A stretch of 64,000 bases of DNA from Lachnospiraceae bacterium (GCA_022774505.1 JALFLW010000003.1:61511-125510); one strand, 5' to 3'; counted from the stretch's first letter, positions 35,458-45,355 are shown. The notes: generated by a model from the letters alone, not told the origin. Numbers and translations are program-made.

Positions 35458-36675
35458 ATGATGACACTGGAGCGTTTTGAGGAAGCGGCTGAAAAGGTAA
35501 AAGAGGTTACCCTTCCGACTAATTTGATCTATAGTGATTATTTTTCAGAAATGTCTGGAAACAAAGTATATTTAAAACCGGAAAATCTGCAGAATACAGG
35601 GGCCTATAAGGTAAGAGGGGCTTATTATAAGGCAAGTACGCTGACAGAGGAAGAACTGGCACACGGTCTTATAACTGCATCTGCGGGAAATCATGCACAG
35701 GGAGTTGCCAATGCGGCCAAGCTTTTTGGAACAAAGGCAGTCATTGTTATGCCTACGACGACACCTTTGATCAAGGTGAACCGTACAAGAAGTTATGGGG
35801 CGGAGGTTGTTCTTTATGGTGGTGTTTATGATGAGTCTTATCAGAAAGCATTAGAGATTGCCGAAGAGCGGAAGATGACATTTGTGCATCCGTTTAATGA
35901 TCTGGCCGTGGCAACGGGACAGGGTTCTATTGCCATGGAAATCTTTAAAGAACTGCCCACTGTGGATATTATTCTGGTGCCGATCGGTGGAGGCGGACTG
36001 GCTGCCGGTGTGTCGACATTAGCAAAAATGCTGAATCCGAATATTAAGGTGATTGGTGTGGAACCGGCAAATGCAGCCTGTATGAAGGCATCCCTTAAGG
36101 CCGGAAAGGTAGTGTCACTGCCTAGTGCGGTAACAATTGCGGACGGCACGGCAGTAAAGACACCGGGAGATATTGTATTTCCGTATATTCAGAATAATCT
36201 GGATGATATTATTACAGTCGAGGATGAGGAATTGATCGTCAATTTCCTTGATGTAGTAGAGAATCATAAAATGGTTGTAGAAAATTCAGGTCTTTTGACA
36301 GTGGCAGCCTTGAAACATCTGGATTGCAGAGACAAGAGAGTTGTCTCTATCCTGAGTGGGGGCAATATGGATATCATTACCATGTCATCTGTGGTACAGC
36401 ATGGACTGATTGAGAGGGGACGCGTATTTACCGTGTCCGTACAGCTTCCGGATCGTCCGGGAGAGCTGGTTAATGTTGCCGATATCATTGCACAGCTAAA
36501 GGGAAATGTAATCCGTCTGGAGCATAATCAGTTTGTAAGTATTAACCGGAATGCGGCAGTAGAATTAAAGATCACACTGGAGGCATTTGGACATGAGCAC
36601 AAACAGCAGATTGTAGATGCTTTGAAGGAGAAAGGATATGATCCGAAGCTGGAGAATCCTACAAGCTTATATTAG
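35458..36675 (+). CDS. ilvA: Threonine ammonia-lyase
   Basis: A PLP enzyme that deaminates threonine to 2-oxobutyrate. The 405-residue protein has the PLP lysine in YKVRGAYYKA, the cofactor loop SAGNHAQGVANAA, and the glycine loop PIGGGGLAAGV. A C-terminal ACT-like regulatory region is seen (VQLPDRPGELVNVADI). The length and single ACT part resemble the catabolic or short biosynthetic forms, so the exact role (isoleucine supply or degradation) is uncertain. ATG 35458 follows a GGTGAT site; the frame is open to GTG 35446. Confidence 0.9.
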   Translation: MMTLERFEEAAEKVKEVTLPTNLIYSDYFSEMSGNKVYLKPENLQNTGAYKVRGAYYKASTLTEEELAHGLITASAGNHAQGVANAAKLFGTKAVIVMPTTTPLIKVNRTRSYGAEVVLYGGVYDESYQKALEIAEERKMTFVHPFNDLAVATGQGSIAMEIFKELPTVDIILVPIGGGGLAAGVSTLAKMLNPNIKVIGVEPANAACMKASLKAGKVVSLPSAVTIADGTAVKTPGDIVFPYIQNNLDDIITVEDEELIVNFLDVVENHKMVVENSGLLTVAALKHLDCRDKRVVSILSGGNMDIITMSSVVQHGLIERGRVFTVSVQLPDRPGELVNVADIIAQLKGNVIRLEHNQFVSINRNAAVELKITLEAFGHEHKQQIVDALKEKGYDPKLENPTSLY

Positions 36676-36795
36676 GAGGAATGCCGGGGCAAGACAGAGT
36701 GTATTTTATACTGCCTGTCCTGTCATCTTATTCATAGAAATACTGTAAAAACAGAAATACCGCACATGATACAGGTGTGCAGAAAAGAGGAGAGC

Positions 36796-38010
36796 ATGTC
36801 AGAACTAAATTTTGGTCAGGAACTATTGCATACACCCGGAGGGGTCAGGGATATTTATGGTGCAGAATGTGCCAGCAGATTAAAGATACAGCAGGAGCTT
36901 CATCAGGTGATGATATCCTATGGATTCCATGATATCCAGACACCTACTTTTGAATATTTTGATATTTTCAGCAAGGAAAAGGGTTCTGTACAGTCGCAGG
37001 CGATGTTTAAGTTCTTTGACAGAGGAAATAATACCCTTGTACTTCGACCGGATATTACGCCGGCCATTGCACGCTGTGTATCTAAGTATGACAGAGAGGA
37101 AGAAATGCCGATCCGTCTGTGCTATATGGGAAATACATTTGTGAATACGACACCATATAAGGGAAAACTTCAGGAGGTAACACAGCTTGGAGCAGAGCTG
37201 TTCAATGATACAAGCTCAGATGCAGATGCAGAGATGGTTGTACTTACGATAGAGAGCCTGCTAAAAAGCGGACTGCGGGAATTTCAGCTGGAGATCGGTC
37301 ATGCAGATCTATTGAGAGGGCTGGTGGAAGAGGCGGGATTTTCCGGGACAGAGGCAGACGAGCTTTTTGAGCTTATTGAGAGCAAAAATTTCTTTGGTGT
37401 GGAAGAACTCTTAGACAGGCTTACGGTGGCAAAACCGTTAAAAGAAATTTTTGTCAGTCTGTCAGAGCTGCAGGGAAGCTTTAAGGAATCGGAGCAATTT
37501 GTAAAAGAAAGAACAGATAACAAAAGAGTATTAAAGGCTTTGGATCGTCTGAAAAAGGTAGAGCAGATCGTAGCAATGTATGGTTATGAACAATATATTA
37601 CAGTTGATCTGAGTATGCTGAGTAATTACAGTTATTATACCGGTGTGATCTTTCGGGCATATACTTATGGTAATGGAGAAGCACTGGCAAGCGGTGGACG
37701 ATATGATGGTCTGGTTGCCCAGTTTGGCAAGGATGCACCGGCAATCGGCACGGTTATTATTGTTGATCAATTGATGCTGGCATTAGAGAGGCAGCAGATC
37801 CTCAAGAAAGAAAAATTCGGGGGAACACTGGTGGTATATCCGGCAGAATACAGGGAGAAGGCACATCATCTTGCGGCAAAGCTTCGTGGAAGCGGGAAGG
37901 TAGTACAAATGATCCGCAAATCTTCAGGCAGAGAGCTGGAACAGTATCAGGAATACGCCGGGAGGATCGGTGCAGATGATGTAATATTCGTGCAGGCAGA
38001 CACGATCTGA
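36796..38010 (+). CDS. hisZ: ATP phosphoribosyltransferase regulatory subunit
   Basis: HisZ is a histidyl-tRNA-synthetase-like protein that regulates the short form of HisG. The 404-residue protein has motif 1-like TPGGVRDIYG, PTFEYFDIFSKE, motif 2-like LRPDITPAIAR and a late SGGRYDGL, but lacks the anticodon-binding domain of true HisRS. The frame extends upstream to 36766; AGAGGAG before ATG 36796 fixes the start. The direct neighbour hisG is of the short, HisZ-dependent type, which supports the assignment. Confidence 0.93.
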   Translation: MSELNFGQELLHTPGGVRDIYGAECASRLKIQQELHQVMISYGFHDIQTPTFEYFDIFSKEKGSVQSQAMFKFFDRGNNTLVLRPDITPAIARCVSKYDREEEMPIRLCYMGNTFVNTTPYKGKLQEVTQLGAELFNDTSSDADAEMVVLTIESLLKSGLREFQLEIGHADLLRGLVEEAGFSGTEADELFELIESKNFFGVEELLDRLTVAKPLKEIFVSLSELQGSFKESEQFVKERTDNKRVLKALDRLKKVEQIVAMYGYEQYITVDLSMLSNYSYYTGVIFRAYTYGNGEALASGGRYDGLVAQFGKDAPAIGTVIIVDQLMLALERQQILKKEKFGGTLVVYPAEYREKAHHLAAKLRGSGKVVQMIRKSSGRELEQYQEYAGRIGADDVIFVQADTI

Positions 38011-38052
38011 AAAGCCGGTTGATCAAAATGAGCAAAAGAACGGAGTGAAAAA

Positions 38053-38697
38053 ATGAGATATATAACATTTGCCCTTGCGAAGGGAAGACTTGCAAAGCAT
38101 ACATTAAGCCTCTTAGAACAGATTGGAATTACCTGTGAAGAAATGAAGGATGAAAAAACGAGAAAACTCATATTTGTAAATGAGGAACTGGGTTATCGTT
38201 TCTTTCTTTCAAAGGCAACGGATGTTCCAACCTATGTAGAAATGGGAGCCGCAGATATCGGTGTCGTTGGAAAGGATACGATCCTGGAGGCCGGGCGCAA
38301 GCTGTATGAGGTACTTGACTTAAATGTAGGAAAATGCAGGATGTGCGTGGCGGGTCCGGAAAGTGCCAGAGAAAAGTTACATGACGGTTCATTGATCCGT
38401 GTAGCAAGTAAATACCCAAGGATCGCAAAGGACTATTTTTATAATACAAAGCATCAGACAGTAGAGATCATAAAGCTGAACGGTTCGGTAGAACTGGCAC
38501 CTATTGTTGGATTATCTGAGGTGATCGTGGATATTGTGGAGACAGGTTCCACATTAAAAGAAAACGGTCTGAAGGTACTCGAAGAAATCTGTCCATTATC
38601 GGCAAGAGTTGTAGTAAATGAAGTAAGCATGAAAATGGAGCATGAGAGGATTACCAGACTTATAAAGGATTTGAAAAAAATTGTTTCCGCTAACTAG
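38053..38697 (+). CDS. hisG: ATP phosphoribosyltransferase, short catalytic form
   Basis: HisG joins ATP and PRPP in the first step of histidine synthesis. The 214-residue protein is the short type lacking the C-terminal regulatory domain, and needs HisZ from the gene upstream. Family features include FALAKGRLAKHTLSLLE, DVPTYVEMGAADIGVVGKD and the PRPP-binding segment DIVETGSTLKENGL. It is preceded by a purine-rich site and lies in the same operon direction as hisZ and hisD. Confidence 0.96.
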   Translation: MRYITFALAKGRLAKHTLSLLEQIGITCEEMKDEKTRKLIFVNEELGYRFFLSKATDVPTYVEMGAADIGVVGKDTILEAGRKLYEVLDLNVGKCRMCVAGPESAREKLHDGSLIRVASKYPRIAKDYFYNTKHQTVEIIKLNGSVELAPIVGLSEVIVDIVETGSTLKENGLKVLEEICPLSARVVVNEVSMKMEHERITRLIKDLKKIVSAN

Positions 38698-38759
38698 AAC
38701 AATATACATTCGTAATGTATAGAAAATTGTTGATTTGTACATAAAAGGAGGAAGATATC

Positions 38760-40055
38760 ATGCGGATCGTGAAATTGACAGAAAAAGAAAAGAATAACAT
38801 TTTGGAAAATATGCTTAAGAGAAGTCCGAACCAGTATGGAAAGTATCAGGCTGCAGTGGATGAGATCTTAAATGCGGTAAAGGACAGGAAGGACAAGGCA
38901 CTCTTTGAATATACCGAAAAATTTGACGGAGTTGTCATCACTCCGGAAACGATCCGTGTAACACAGCAGGAAATTGATGAGGCATATGAGCAGGTGGATC
39001 AGGAATTACTTGATGTGATCCGCAAGGCACTAGTAAATATTCGTTCTTACCATGAGAAACAGGTGCGTTACAGCTGGTTTGACAGCAAGCCGGACGGAAC
39101 ACTGCTGGGACAGAAGATCACGCCATTGGAGAGAGTTGGTGTATATGTACCGGGAGGCAAGGCTGTTTATCCGTCATCCGTATTGATGAATGTAATGCCT
39201 GCGAAGGTTGCAGGTGTTGACCGTATTGTCATGACAACGCCACCGGGAAAGGATGGCAAAGTTTATCCGGTTACACTGGTTGCAGCGAACGAAGCCGGCG
39301 TGGATGAGATCTATAAAGTAGGCGGTGCACAGGCGATTGCCGCTCTTGCTTACGGTACAGAGAGTATTCGTAAGGTGGATAAGATCGTGGGACCGGGAAA
39401 TATTTTTGTGGCTCTCGCCAAGAGAACCGTGTATGGTCATGTCAGTATCGATTCTATTGCAGGTCCAAGCGAGATCCTTGTGCTGGCAGATGAGACTGCT
39501 AATCCGAGATATGTTGCGGCGGATCTTTTGTCTCAGGCAGAGCATGATGAACTTGCAAGTGCCATATTGATCACTACCAGTATGGACCTTGCCGAAAAAG
39601 TATCGGCAGAGGTCGATGGTTTTGTGGCAGGACTTTCCAGAAAAGAAATTATTCAGAAGTCTTTAGATTCTTATGGATATATATTGGTAGCAGATACACT
39701 GCAGGATGCCATTGATACAGCCAATGACATTGCTTCTGAGCATTTGGAGATCATGACGGCAAATCCGTTTGATACTATGACAAGGATCCGGAATGCCGGA
39801 GCGATTTTCCTTGGAGAATACAGCAGCGAGCCGCTTGGTGATTATTTTGCAGGACCAAACCATATATTACCAACTAATGGTACTGCCAAATTCTTTTCAC
39901 CGCTTTCCGTGGATGATTTCGTGAAAAAATCCAGCATTATTTCTTACTCAGAGGAGGCACTGCAGCTGGTTCATGAGGATATTGAGAAATTTGCCAAGGC
40001 AGAGAAGCTGACGGCTCATGCAAATTCAATTGCTGTAAGGTTCGATGGAAAGTAA
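38760..40055 (+). CDS. hisD: Histidinol dehydrogenase
   Basis: HisD oxidises histidinol to histidine in two NAD-dependent steps with a zinc ion. The 431-residue protein shows the signature IDSIAGPSEILVLADETANPRYVAADLLSQAEHDE and the later GPNHILPTNGTA. The YVPGGKAVYPSSVLM segment is also conserved. Start is the ATG nine bases after AAAGGAGG. The 40 bases beyond its stop hold an internal promoter for hisB. Confidence 0.97.
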   Translation: MRIVKLTEKEKNNILENMLKRSPNQYGKYQAAVDEILNAVKDRKDKALFEYTEKFDGVVITPETIRVTQQEIDEAYEQVDQELLDVIRKALVNIRSYHEKQVRYSWFDSKPDGTLLGQKITPLERVGVYVPGGKAVYPSSVLMNVMPAKVAGVDRIVMTTPPGKDGKVYPVTLVAANEAGVDEIYKVGGAQAIAALAYGTESIRKVDKIVGPGNIFVALAKRTVYGHVSIDSIAGPSEILVLADETANPRYVAADLLSQAEHDELASAILITTSMDLAEKVSAEVDGFVAGLSRKEIIQKSLDSYGYILVADTLQDAIDTANDIASEHLEIMTANPFDTMTRIRNAGAIFLGEYSSEPLGDYFAGPNHILPTNGTAKFFSPLSVDDFVKKSSIISYSEEALQLVHEDIEKFAKAEKLTAHANSIAVRFDGK

Positions 40056-40058
40056 TAT

Positions 40059-40087
40059 TTGCGTAAATATAATGGTTAGTGTATAAT
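40059..40087 (+). promoter_or_regulatory. Internal sigma-A promoter before hisB
   Basis: TTGCGT (40059-40064), a 17-bp spacer and TATAAT (40082-40087) lie between hisD and hisB. It could drive hisB-hisIE separately from the hisZGD transcript. Confidence 0.55.
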
Positions 40088-40110
40088 TATTGTCAATAAG
40101 GAGGCGGAAT

Positions 40111-40701
40111 ATGCAGGAGAGAAAAGCAGAGATCAGCCGTGTGACCGGTGAGACCAAGGTTTATATTTCCCTTGATCTGGATGGCACAGGTAAAGCGGAT
40201 ATCCATACAGGGATTGGTTTTTTTGACCATATGTTAAACAGTTTTGCCAGACATGGTCTTTTTGATCTGAAGGTGGATGTGCAGGGGGATCTTGAGGTTG
40301 ATTCCCATCATACCATTGAGGATACCGGTATTGTGCTGGGACAGGCGATACGCCGGGCGGTAGGAGACAAGAAAGGTATCCGCAGATTTGGTGACTGCAT
40401 GCTTCCTATGGATGAGACATTGATGCTTTGCGCACTTGATCTTTCCGGCAGACCGTATCTGAAGTTTTATATGCCATTAACAGTTCCTAAGGTAGGGGAT
40501 TTCGATACAGAGATGGTACATGAATTTTTTTATGCAGTCAGTTATGGTGCAGAGATGAATCTGCATTTAAAAATGATAGATGGACAGAATAATCATCATA
40601 TCATTGAAGCAGCCTTTAAGGCATTTGCAAAGGCTTTGGATCAGGCAACACAGTATGATGACAGGATACAGGAGGTGCTTTCTACCAAGGGAAGCCTGTA
40701 G
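40111..40701 (+). CDS. hisB: Imidazoleglycerol-phosphate dehydratase
   Basis: HisB removes water from imidazoleglycerol phosphate. The 196-residue enzyme is the monofunctional type, with metal-binding motifs GIGFFDHMLNSFARHG, DSHHTIEDTGI and DGQNNHHIIEA. ATG 40111 is fixed by AAGGAGG nine bases upstream; the open frame runs on to 40090. It is part of the histidine cluster, which here lacks hisC, hisH, hisA and hisF. Confidence 0.96.
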   Translation: MQERKAEISRVTGETKVYISLDLDGTGKADIHTGIGFFDHMLNSFARHGLFDLKVDVQGDLEVDSHHTIEDTGIVLGQAIRRAVGDKKGIRRFGDCMLPMDETLMLCALDLSGRPYLKFYMPLTVPKVGDFDTEMVHEFFYAVSYGAEMNLHLKMIDGQNNHHIIEAAFKAFAKALDQATQYDDRIQEVLSTKGSL

Positions 40702-40787
40702 TGAGAGACGGAAGACATTTCAAAAAGAAAAATATTTGAGGCGGTAAAAATGACAGCTTCAAAAAGAGATAGAAAGGCGATTATTTT

Positions 40788-42050
40788 ATGAGTCAGAAAA
40801 AGATAATACCATTTATCAATGGAGAGAATGAACTGTCCTCCAGTATCGTTAATCTGGCGGATAAATACTCCTGTGAAGGAGCAGATAGTCTTTATTTATA
40901 TAATTATACCGGAGACGAAGCTTCTCATGAGGAATTTCTTCACACACTGCGCATGATCGAGAAGGAGATTGATATTCCTTTTATTGCAGGTGTTCATGTG
41001 AATCGTTTTGAAGATGCCAAGAAGGCACTTTATACAGGAGCATCCCGGATTGTTATGCGCCGTGCCGTGCTGCCGGTGGATAAGGAGCTGCAGGAGATCC
41101 TGGCACGTTTTGATAAAGATAAGCTGGCGATAGAGATCGATATGCAGAGGGATCCACATACGGCACAGCAGCTAAATAAATATTACGATATGGGATTTGG
41201 CATGATCATATTAAAGCATGTAGATGTGACCGAAAAGCTGAGAGAGGCTGTATCCGGCTGCAAGGCAGAAATTGTGATCAGAGACGGGCTGATCCGTAAT
41301 GATCTGGCAGAGCTTATAGGGTTGGAGCATGTGGAAGGAATATCTACGAATTATTTCGAGGAAAAGGATATATATAAGGCAAAGAGGAGTTTGAAGGAGC
41401 AGGGGATCGATGTTGCTGTCTTTGAGACGGCCGTTGATTTTGCGGATTTCAAATTGATGGATAACGGATTGATTCCGGCGGTGGTTCAGGATTATCGTAC
41501 CAATGAAGTTTTGATGGTAGCATATATGAATGAGGAATCCTTTCATCACACCCTAGAGACAGGCAAAATGACATATTATAGCCGCAGCCGTCAGGAGCTT
41601 TGGTGCAAAGGAGATACATCAGGTCATTACCAGTACGTGAAAAAGCTGATGATCGACTGTGATAATGATACGATCCTTGCTAAGGTTCGGCAGATAGGAG
41701 CTGCCTGCCACACTGGTAACAGAAGCTGTTTTTACAGGGAGCTTGCCAGCAGGGATTATGTCGATACAAATCCATTGACAGTGCTTACCGAAGATTATGA
41801 TGTGATCAAAAATAGAAAAGAGCATCCGAGGGAAGGCTCCTATACAAATTATCTATTTGACAAGGGCATTGACAAGATCCTCAAAAAATGTGGGGAGGAA
41901 GCGACAGAGATGGTGATTGCTGCCAAGAATCCCGATGCAGAGGAATTAAAATATGAAATCGCGGATCTGCTTTATCATATGATGGTATTGATGGTAGAAT
42001 GTGGTCTTGACTGGAATGATGTAATGAAAGAGTTAGTAAACAGACGGTAG
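40788..42050 (+). CDS. hisIE: HisIE with an N-terminal HisA/HisF-like barrel
   Basis: A 420-residue fusion. The C-terminal half is HisIE: phosphoribosyl-AMP cyclohydrolase (about 226-320, with [18 protein letters not shown], the metal site DCDND and [11 protein letters not shown]) and then phosphoribosyl-ATP pyrophosphatase (about 345-420, [16 protein letters not shown] and [13 protein letters not shown]). Residues 1 to about 215 look like a HisA/HisF-type barrel ([40 protein letters not shown]). The first catalytic aspartate (IIPCLD in HisF) is replaced by asparagine (IIPFIN), so the barrel is probably not a normal isomerase or synthase. Confidence 0.9.
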   Translation: MSQKKIIPFINGENELSSSIVNLADKYSCEGADSLYLYNYTGDEASHEEFLHTLRMIEKEIDIPFIAGVHVNRFEDAKKALYTGASRIVMRRAVLPVDKELQEILARFDKDKLAIEIDMQRDPHTAQQLNKYYDMGFGMIILKHVDVTEKLREAVSGCKAEIVIRDGLIRNDLAELIGLEHVEGISTNYFEEKDIYKAKRSLKEQGIDVAVFETAVDFADFKLMDNGLIPAVVQDYRTNEVLMVAYMNEESFHHTLETGKMTYYSRSRQELWCKGDTSGHYQYVKKLMIDCDNDTILAKVRQIGAACHTGNRSCFYRELASRDYVDTNPLTVLTEDYDVIKNRKEHPREGSYTNYLFDKGIDKILKKCGEEATEMVIAAKNPDAEELKYEIADLLYHMMVLMVECGLDWNDVMKELVNRR

Positions 42051-42106
42051 AAACCGTATAATAGATATTGCTGAGTCCGCTTGCCGGACAGAAAGGAGGA
42101 ATCAGA

Positions 42107-42268
42107 ATGGTTTCTGTATTTTTAGCAAAATCCCTTGCAGATCTTACATTTGGAGGGGCATTTCTCTGGTATTTAATAAAAGCATTGATCAGCATGGCGG
42201 TGGCTTATGCAGCCATTATGCTGGGGATTCGCTGGCGCAAGTCAAAAAATGCCAAGGCTGAGCAGTAA
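42107..42268 (+). CDS. Small single-helix membrane protein
   Basis: A 53-residue protein with one membrane helix (about 18-40) and a basic cytoplasmic tail (RWRKSKNAK). ATG 42107 is fixed by AAAGGAGG six bases before; the open frame starts at 42068. It follows hisIE by 56 bases. The family is not recognised and no function can be assigned. The good ribosome site and the positive-inside arrangement support it being real. Confidence 0.7.
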   Translation: MVSVFLAKSLADLTFGGAFLWYLIKALISMAVAYAAIMLGIRWRKSKNAKAEQ

Positions 42269-42361
42269 TGTGCTGACATTTTCCCAAGGGGCAAGAGGAG
42301 TCAGTGACTTAGAAACTGTTATCTGGTGAAAAGTATCTCTAAAGCAGGAGAGAATGCAGAA

Positions 42362-42865
42362 ATGGAAATTGAGAAGAAATTTTTGATACGGAGGCTGCCG
42401 GAGCATTTAGAGCAATATTCGGTCAGGCATATCGAGCAAGGGTATCTCTGCACGGATCCTGTGGTTCGTATCAGAAAAAGTAATGACAGGTATATCCTCA
42501 CATATAAATCGCAGATGGGACTTGAAGGACAGACAGAACAGGATGTCCGTGTGAATCAGGAGGTCGAGGTTTCGCTTAATCAGGTGGGATATGAACATCT
42601 TAGAGAAAAGACAGACGGATGTATGATACAGAAGGACCGCTATATTATCCCATTATCGGATGGACATACCGGAGAGCTTGATATATTTCATGGAATATTA
42701 GAGGGGCTTGTTTTCATTGAGGTGGAGTTTGCAGACAGTGAAGACGCCAAAGCGTTTATTCCGCCGGAATGGTTTGGAGACAATGTCAGTGATGATCACA
42801 GATATTCCAATAGTTTTTTATCAACATGTAAGGATTTATCAGCATTTTCCGTAAAAAAATGCTGA
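42362..42865 (+). CDS. CYTH-domain protein (triphosphate tunnel metalloenzyme family)
   Basis: A 167-residue protein beginning with the family's ExExK motif (MEIEKKFLI). The alternating basic and acidic tunnel strands follow (VRIRKSNDRYILTYKSQ, VEVSLNQVGYEHL, CMIQKDRYIIPL, ELDIFHGILEGLVFIEVEF). CYTH proteins hydrolyse inorganic triphosphate or related compounds, but the substrate cannot be read from sequence. The start at 42362 matches the family; the frame is open upstream to GTG 42326. Confidence 0.85.
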   Translation: MEIEKKFLIRRLPEHLEQYSVRHIEQGYLCTDPVVRIRKSNDRYILTYKSQMGLEGQTEQDVRVNQEVEVSLNQVGYEHLREKTDGCMIQKDRYIIPLSDGHTGELDIFHGILEGLVFIEVEFADSEDAKAFIPPEWFGDNVSDDHRYSNSFLSTCKDLSAFSVKKC

Positions 42866-42927
42866 TGAAATAAATAGGCTTTTTTCGTTGAAAAGAGCTG
42901 TATCACACAAGAAAATGGAGGCTCATT

Positions 42928-43806
42928 ATGTTTAAAATCTTGAAAAAAGAGTATCTTGCCAACAATATCTGGCTTATGGATATTGAGGCACCCAGAGTGG
43001 CAAAACACTGTCAGCCCGGACAGTTTGTCATTGTAAAAATGGATGAGGAGGGAGAGCGTATTCCGCTGACTGTCTGTGATTATGACAGGGAAAAAGGGAC
43101 AGTTACCATCGTTTTTCAGACGGTAGGAGCTTCCACAATGGAAATGGCAGAATATGAAGTCGGAGAAAGCTTTGAGGATTTTGTGGGACCACTTGGCTGC
43201 CCTTCCGAGCTGATCGAAATGCCACTTGATGAGTTAAAGAAGGAAAAGATTCTTTTTGTTTGCGGTGGTGTTGGTACCGCACCTGTTTATCCACAGGTTA
43301 AGTGGATGAAAGAGCATGGTGTTGATGTGGATGTTATTATCGGTGCCAGAACAAAAGATATATTGATCCTTGAGGATGAGATGCGTAAAGTTGCAGCAAA
43401 TCTTTATATTGCTACCGATGACGGTTCCTATGAGTTTAAGGGAAACGGCTGTGACAAGATTAAAGATCTGTATGCACAGGGAAAGAGTTATACAAAGGTA
43501 GTAGCGATCGGACCAATGATCATGATGAAATTTGTCTGCCTGTTGACCAAAGAAATGAATATTCCTACAATTGTCAGCATGAACCCGATTATGGTAGACG
43601 GAACAGGTATGTGTGGAGCATGTCGTCTGAAGGTTGGAGATGAAATCAAATTTGCCTGTGTAGATGGTCCTGAATTTGACGGTCATCTTGTAGATTTTGA
43701 TCAGGCTATGAAGCGTCAGGCAATGTACAAGACAGAAGAGGGTCGTGCAAAGCTTAAGTTTGAAGAGGGCGATACCCATCATGGCGGATGTGGTCAGTGC
43801 CATTAA
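42928..43806 (+). CDS. NfnA-like ferredoxin-NADP reductase subunit (FAD, 2Fe-2S)
   Basis: A 292-residue sulfide dehydrogenase / dihydroorotate dehydrogenase B-type FAD- and NAD-binding protein. An FAD-binding beta barrel (about 1-100, GQFVIVKMDEEGERIPLTVCD) and a nucleotide-binding domain (VCGGVGTAPVYPQVKW) precede the C-terminal cysteine cluster for a 2Fe-2S centre (GTGMCGACRLKVGDEIKFACVDGPEFDGH). With the next gene it forms the NfnAB pair, which couples NADH, NADPH and ferredoxin by electron bifurcation in anaerobes. Starts after GGAGG. Confidence 0.88.
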   Translation: MFKILKKEYLANNIWLMDIEAPRVAKHCQPGQFVIVKMDEEGERIPLTVCDYDREKGTVTIVFQTVGASTMEMAEYEVGESFEDFVGPLGCPSELIEMPLDELKKEKILFVCGGVGTAPVYPQVKWMKEHGVDVDVIIGARTKDILILEDEMRKVAANLYIATDDGSYEFKGNGCDKIKDLYAQGKSYTKVVAIGPMIMMKFVCLLTKEMNIPTIVSMNPIMVDGTGMCGACRLKVGDEIKFACVDGPEFDGHLVDFDQAMKRQAMYKTEEGRAKLKFEEGDTHHGGCGQCH

Positions 43807-43862
43807 GATCAAACTTGAATAAATAGAAACAATGAAAATCGCATGCAGAAATGAGGATAGAT

Positions 43863-45251
43863 ATGGAAGTAGATGTTATGAAGAGAATTCCTGTCAGAGA
43901 GCAGGATCCAAAGGTACGTGCGACAAACTTTGATGAGGTTTGTCTGGGATATAATAAGGAAGAGGCAATGGCAGAGTCAACACGTTGTCTGCAGTGCAAG
44001 AATCCGCGCTGCGTTCAGGGATGTCCGGTAAATATTGATATTCCCGGATTTATTAAGGAAGTAGGCGAGGACAATGTAGCAGGTGCATATAAGGTGATCA
44101 GTAAATATTCTGCACTTCCGGCTGTTTGTGGTCGTGTATGTCCACAGGAGAGTCAGTGTGAGTCTAAATGTGTCCGTGGAATTAAGGGAGATGCAGTTTC
44201 CATCGGTAAACTGGAGCGTTATGTGGCTGATACAGCCAGAGAGCAGGGAATCAAACCGGAAGCAGCCACAGAAAAGAAAGGAAAGAAAGTGGCTGTGATC
44301 GGTTCCGGTCCTGCAGGTCTGACTTGTGCCGGTGATCTGGCAAAGCTTGGGTATGATGTAACCATCTTTGAGGCACTTCATAAGGCGGGTGGTGTTCTTT
44401 CTTACGGAATCCCAGAGTTTCGTCTGCCAAAGGATCGTGTTGTAGCAGCTGAGGTAGAGAATGTAAAAGCACTTGGTGTGAATATTGAGACAAATGTTGT
44501 CATTGGTAAGGCAACAACGATTGATGAGCTTTTAAATGATGAGGGATTCGATGCTGTATTTGTCGGTTCCGGTGCAGGTCTTCCAAGGTTTATGGGTATT
44601 CCGGGTGAGAATGCAAATGGTGTATTCTCTGCAAATGAGTATCTGACCAGAAGCAATCTGATGAAAGCATTTGATGATAAATATGATACACCGATCATCG
44701 CCGGCAAGAAAGTAGCTGTCGTAGGTGGTGGTAATGTAGCAATGGATGCAGCCAGAACGGCACTTCGTCTGGGAGCTGAGGTTCATATTGTTTACCGTCG
44801 TAGCGAGGAGGAGCTTCCTGCCAGAGTGGAGGAAGTACATCATGCAAAAGAGGAGGGAATCGTATTTGACCTTCTTACGAATCCGACAGAAATCCTTGTT
44901 GACGAGAACGGAAGTGTAAAGGGCATGACCTGTATCCGTATGGAACTCGGAGAGCCGGATGAGTCAGGCAGAAGAAGACCTGTTGAGATTGCGGGTTCTG
45001 AGTTTACTCTTGATGTAGACACTGTTATCATGTCTCTGGGTACGAGTCCGAACCCATTGATCTCTTCTACAACCAAGGGACTGGAGATCAACAAGAGAAA
45101 GTGTATCATTGCAGAAGAAGAGAATGGACAGACCACCAAAGAAGGTGTATATGCCGGTGGTGATGCTGTGACAGGAGCTGCAACAGTAATCCTTGCGATG
45201 GGGGCCGGTAAGGCAGCAGCAAAGGGGATTGATGAATTCCTGAGCAAATAA
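43863..45251 (+). CDS. gltA: NfnB-like / GltD-type NADPH oxidoreductase
   Basis: A 462-residue flavoprotein, the large partner of the preceding NfnA-like subunit. N-terminal cysteines for 4Fe-4S clusters are in CLQCKNPRCVQGCPVNI and CGRVCPQESQCESKC. The FAD motif is AVIGSGPAGLTCAGDLAKLG, and an NAD(P) motif is AVVGGGNVAMDAARTALRLG. It is often annotated as NADPH-dependent glutamate synthase, but without a glutamate synthase large subunit nearby the NfnB role is more likely. ATG 43863 follows GAGGA; a terminator ends the transcript. Confidence 0.9.
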   Translation: MEVDVMKRIPVREQDPKVRATNFDEVCLGYNKEEAMAESTRCLQCKNPRCVQGCPVNIDIPGFIKEVGEDNVAGAYKVISKYSALPAVCGRVCPQESQCESKCVRGIKGDAVSIGKLERYVADTAREQGIKPEAATEKKGKKVAVIGSGPAGLTCAGDLAKLGYDVTIFEALHKAGGVLSYGIPEFRLPKDRVVAAEVENVKALGVNIETNVVIGKATTIDELLNDEGFDAVFVGSGAGLPRFMGIPGENANGVFSANEYLTRSNLMKAFDDKYDTPIIAGKKVAVVGGGNVAMDAARTALRLGAEVHIVYRRSEEELPARVEEVHHAKEEGIVFDLLTNPTEILVDENGSVKGMTCIRMELGEPDESGRRRPVEIAGSEFTLDVDTVIMSLGTSPNPLISSTTKGLEINKRKCIIAEEENGQTTKEGVYAGGDAVTGAATVILAMGAGKAAAKGIDEFLSK

Positions 45252-45272
45252 AAAAATAAGATAATAAGATGT

Positions 45273-45313
45273 AAAGTATCCGGAAAAGATTTCTCTTTTC
45301 CGGATACTTTTTT
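45273..45313 (+). terminator. Intrinsic terminator after the NfnAB-like pair
   Basis: A perfect 17-bp stem, AAAGTATCCGGAAAAGA with TCTTTTCCGGATACTTT, has a four-base loop and more T residues. Confidence 0.95.
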
Positions 45314-45355
45314 GGTTTGGATAATATATAAAAAAGTATTTTGATGAATAAGATG

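Noticed and set aside
36676..36795. Possible terminator or T-box ahead of hisZ
   Set aside because: A weak bulged hairpin (GACAG...CTGTC) is present but no T run follows, and no T-box sequence (AGGGTGGNACCGCG-like) exists here or elsewhere in the window.
43234..43812. 192-codon minus-strand frame opposite the NfnA-like gene
   Set aside because: Shadow of a strongly supported gene; no domain or ribosome site.
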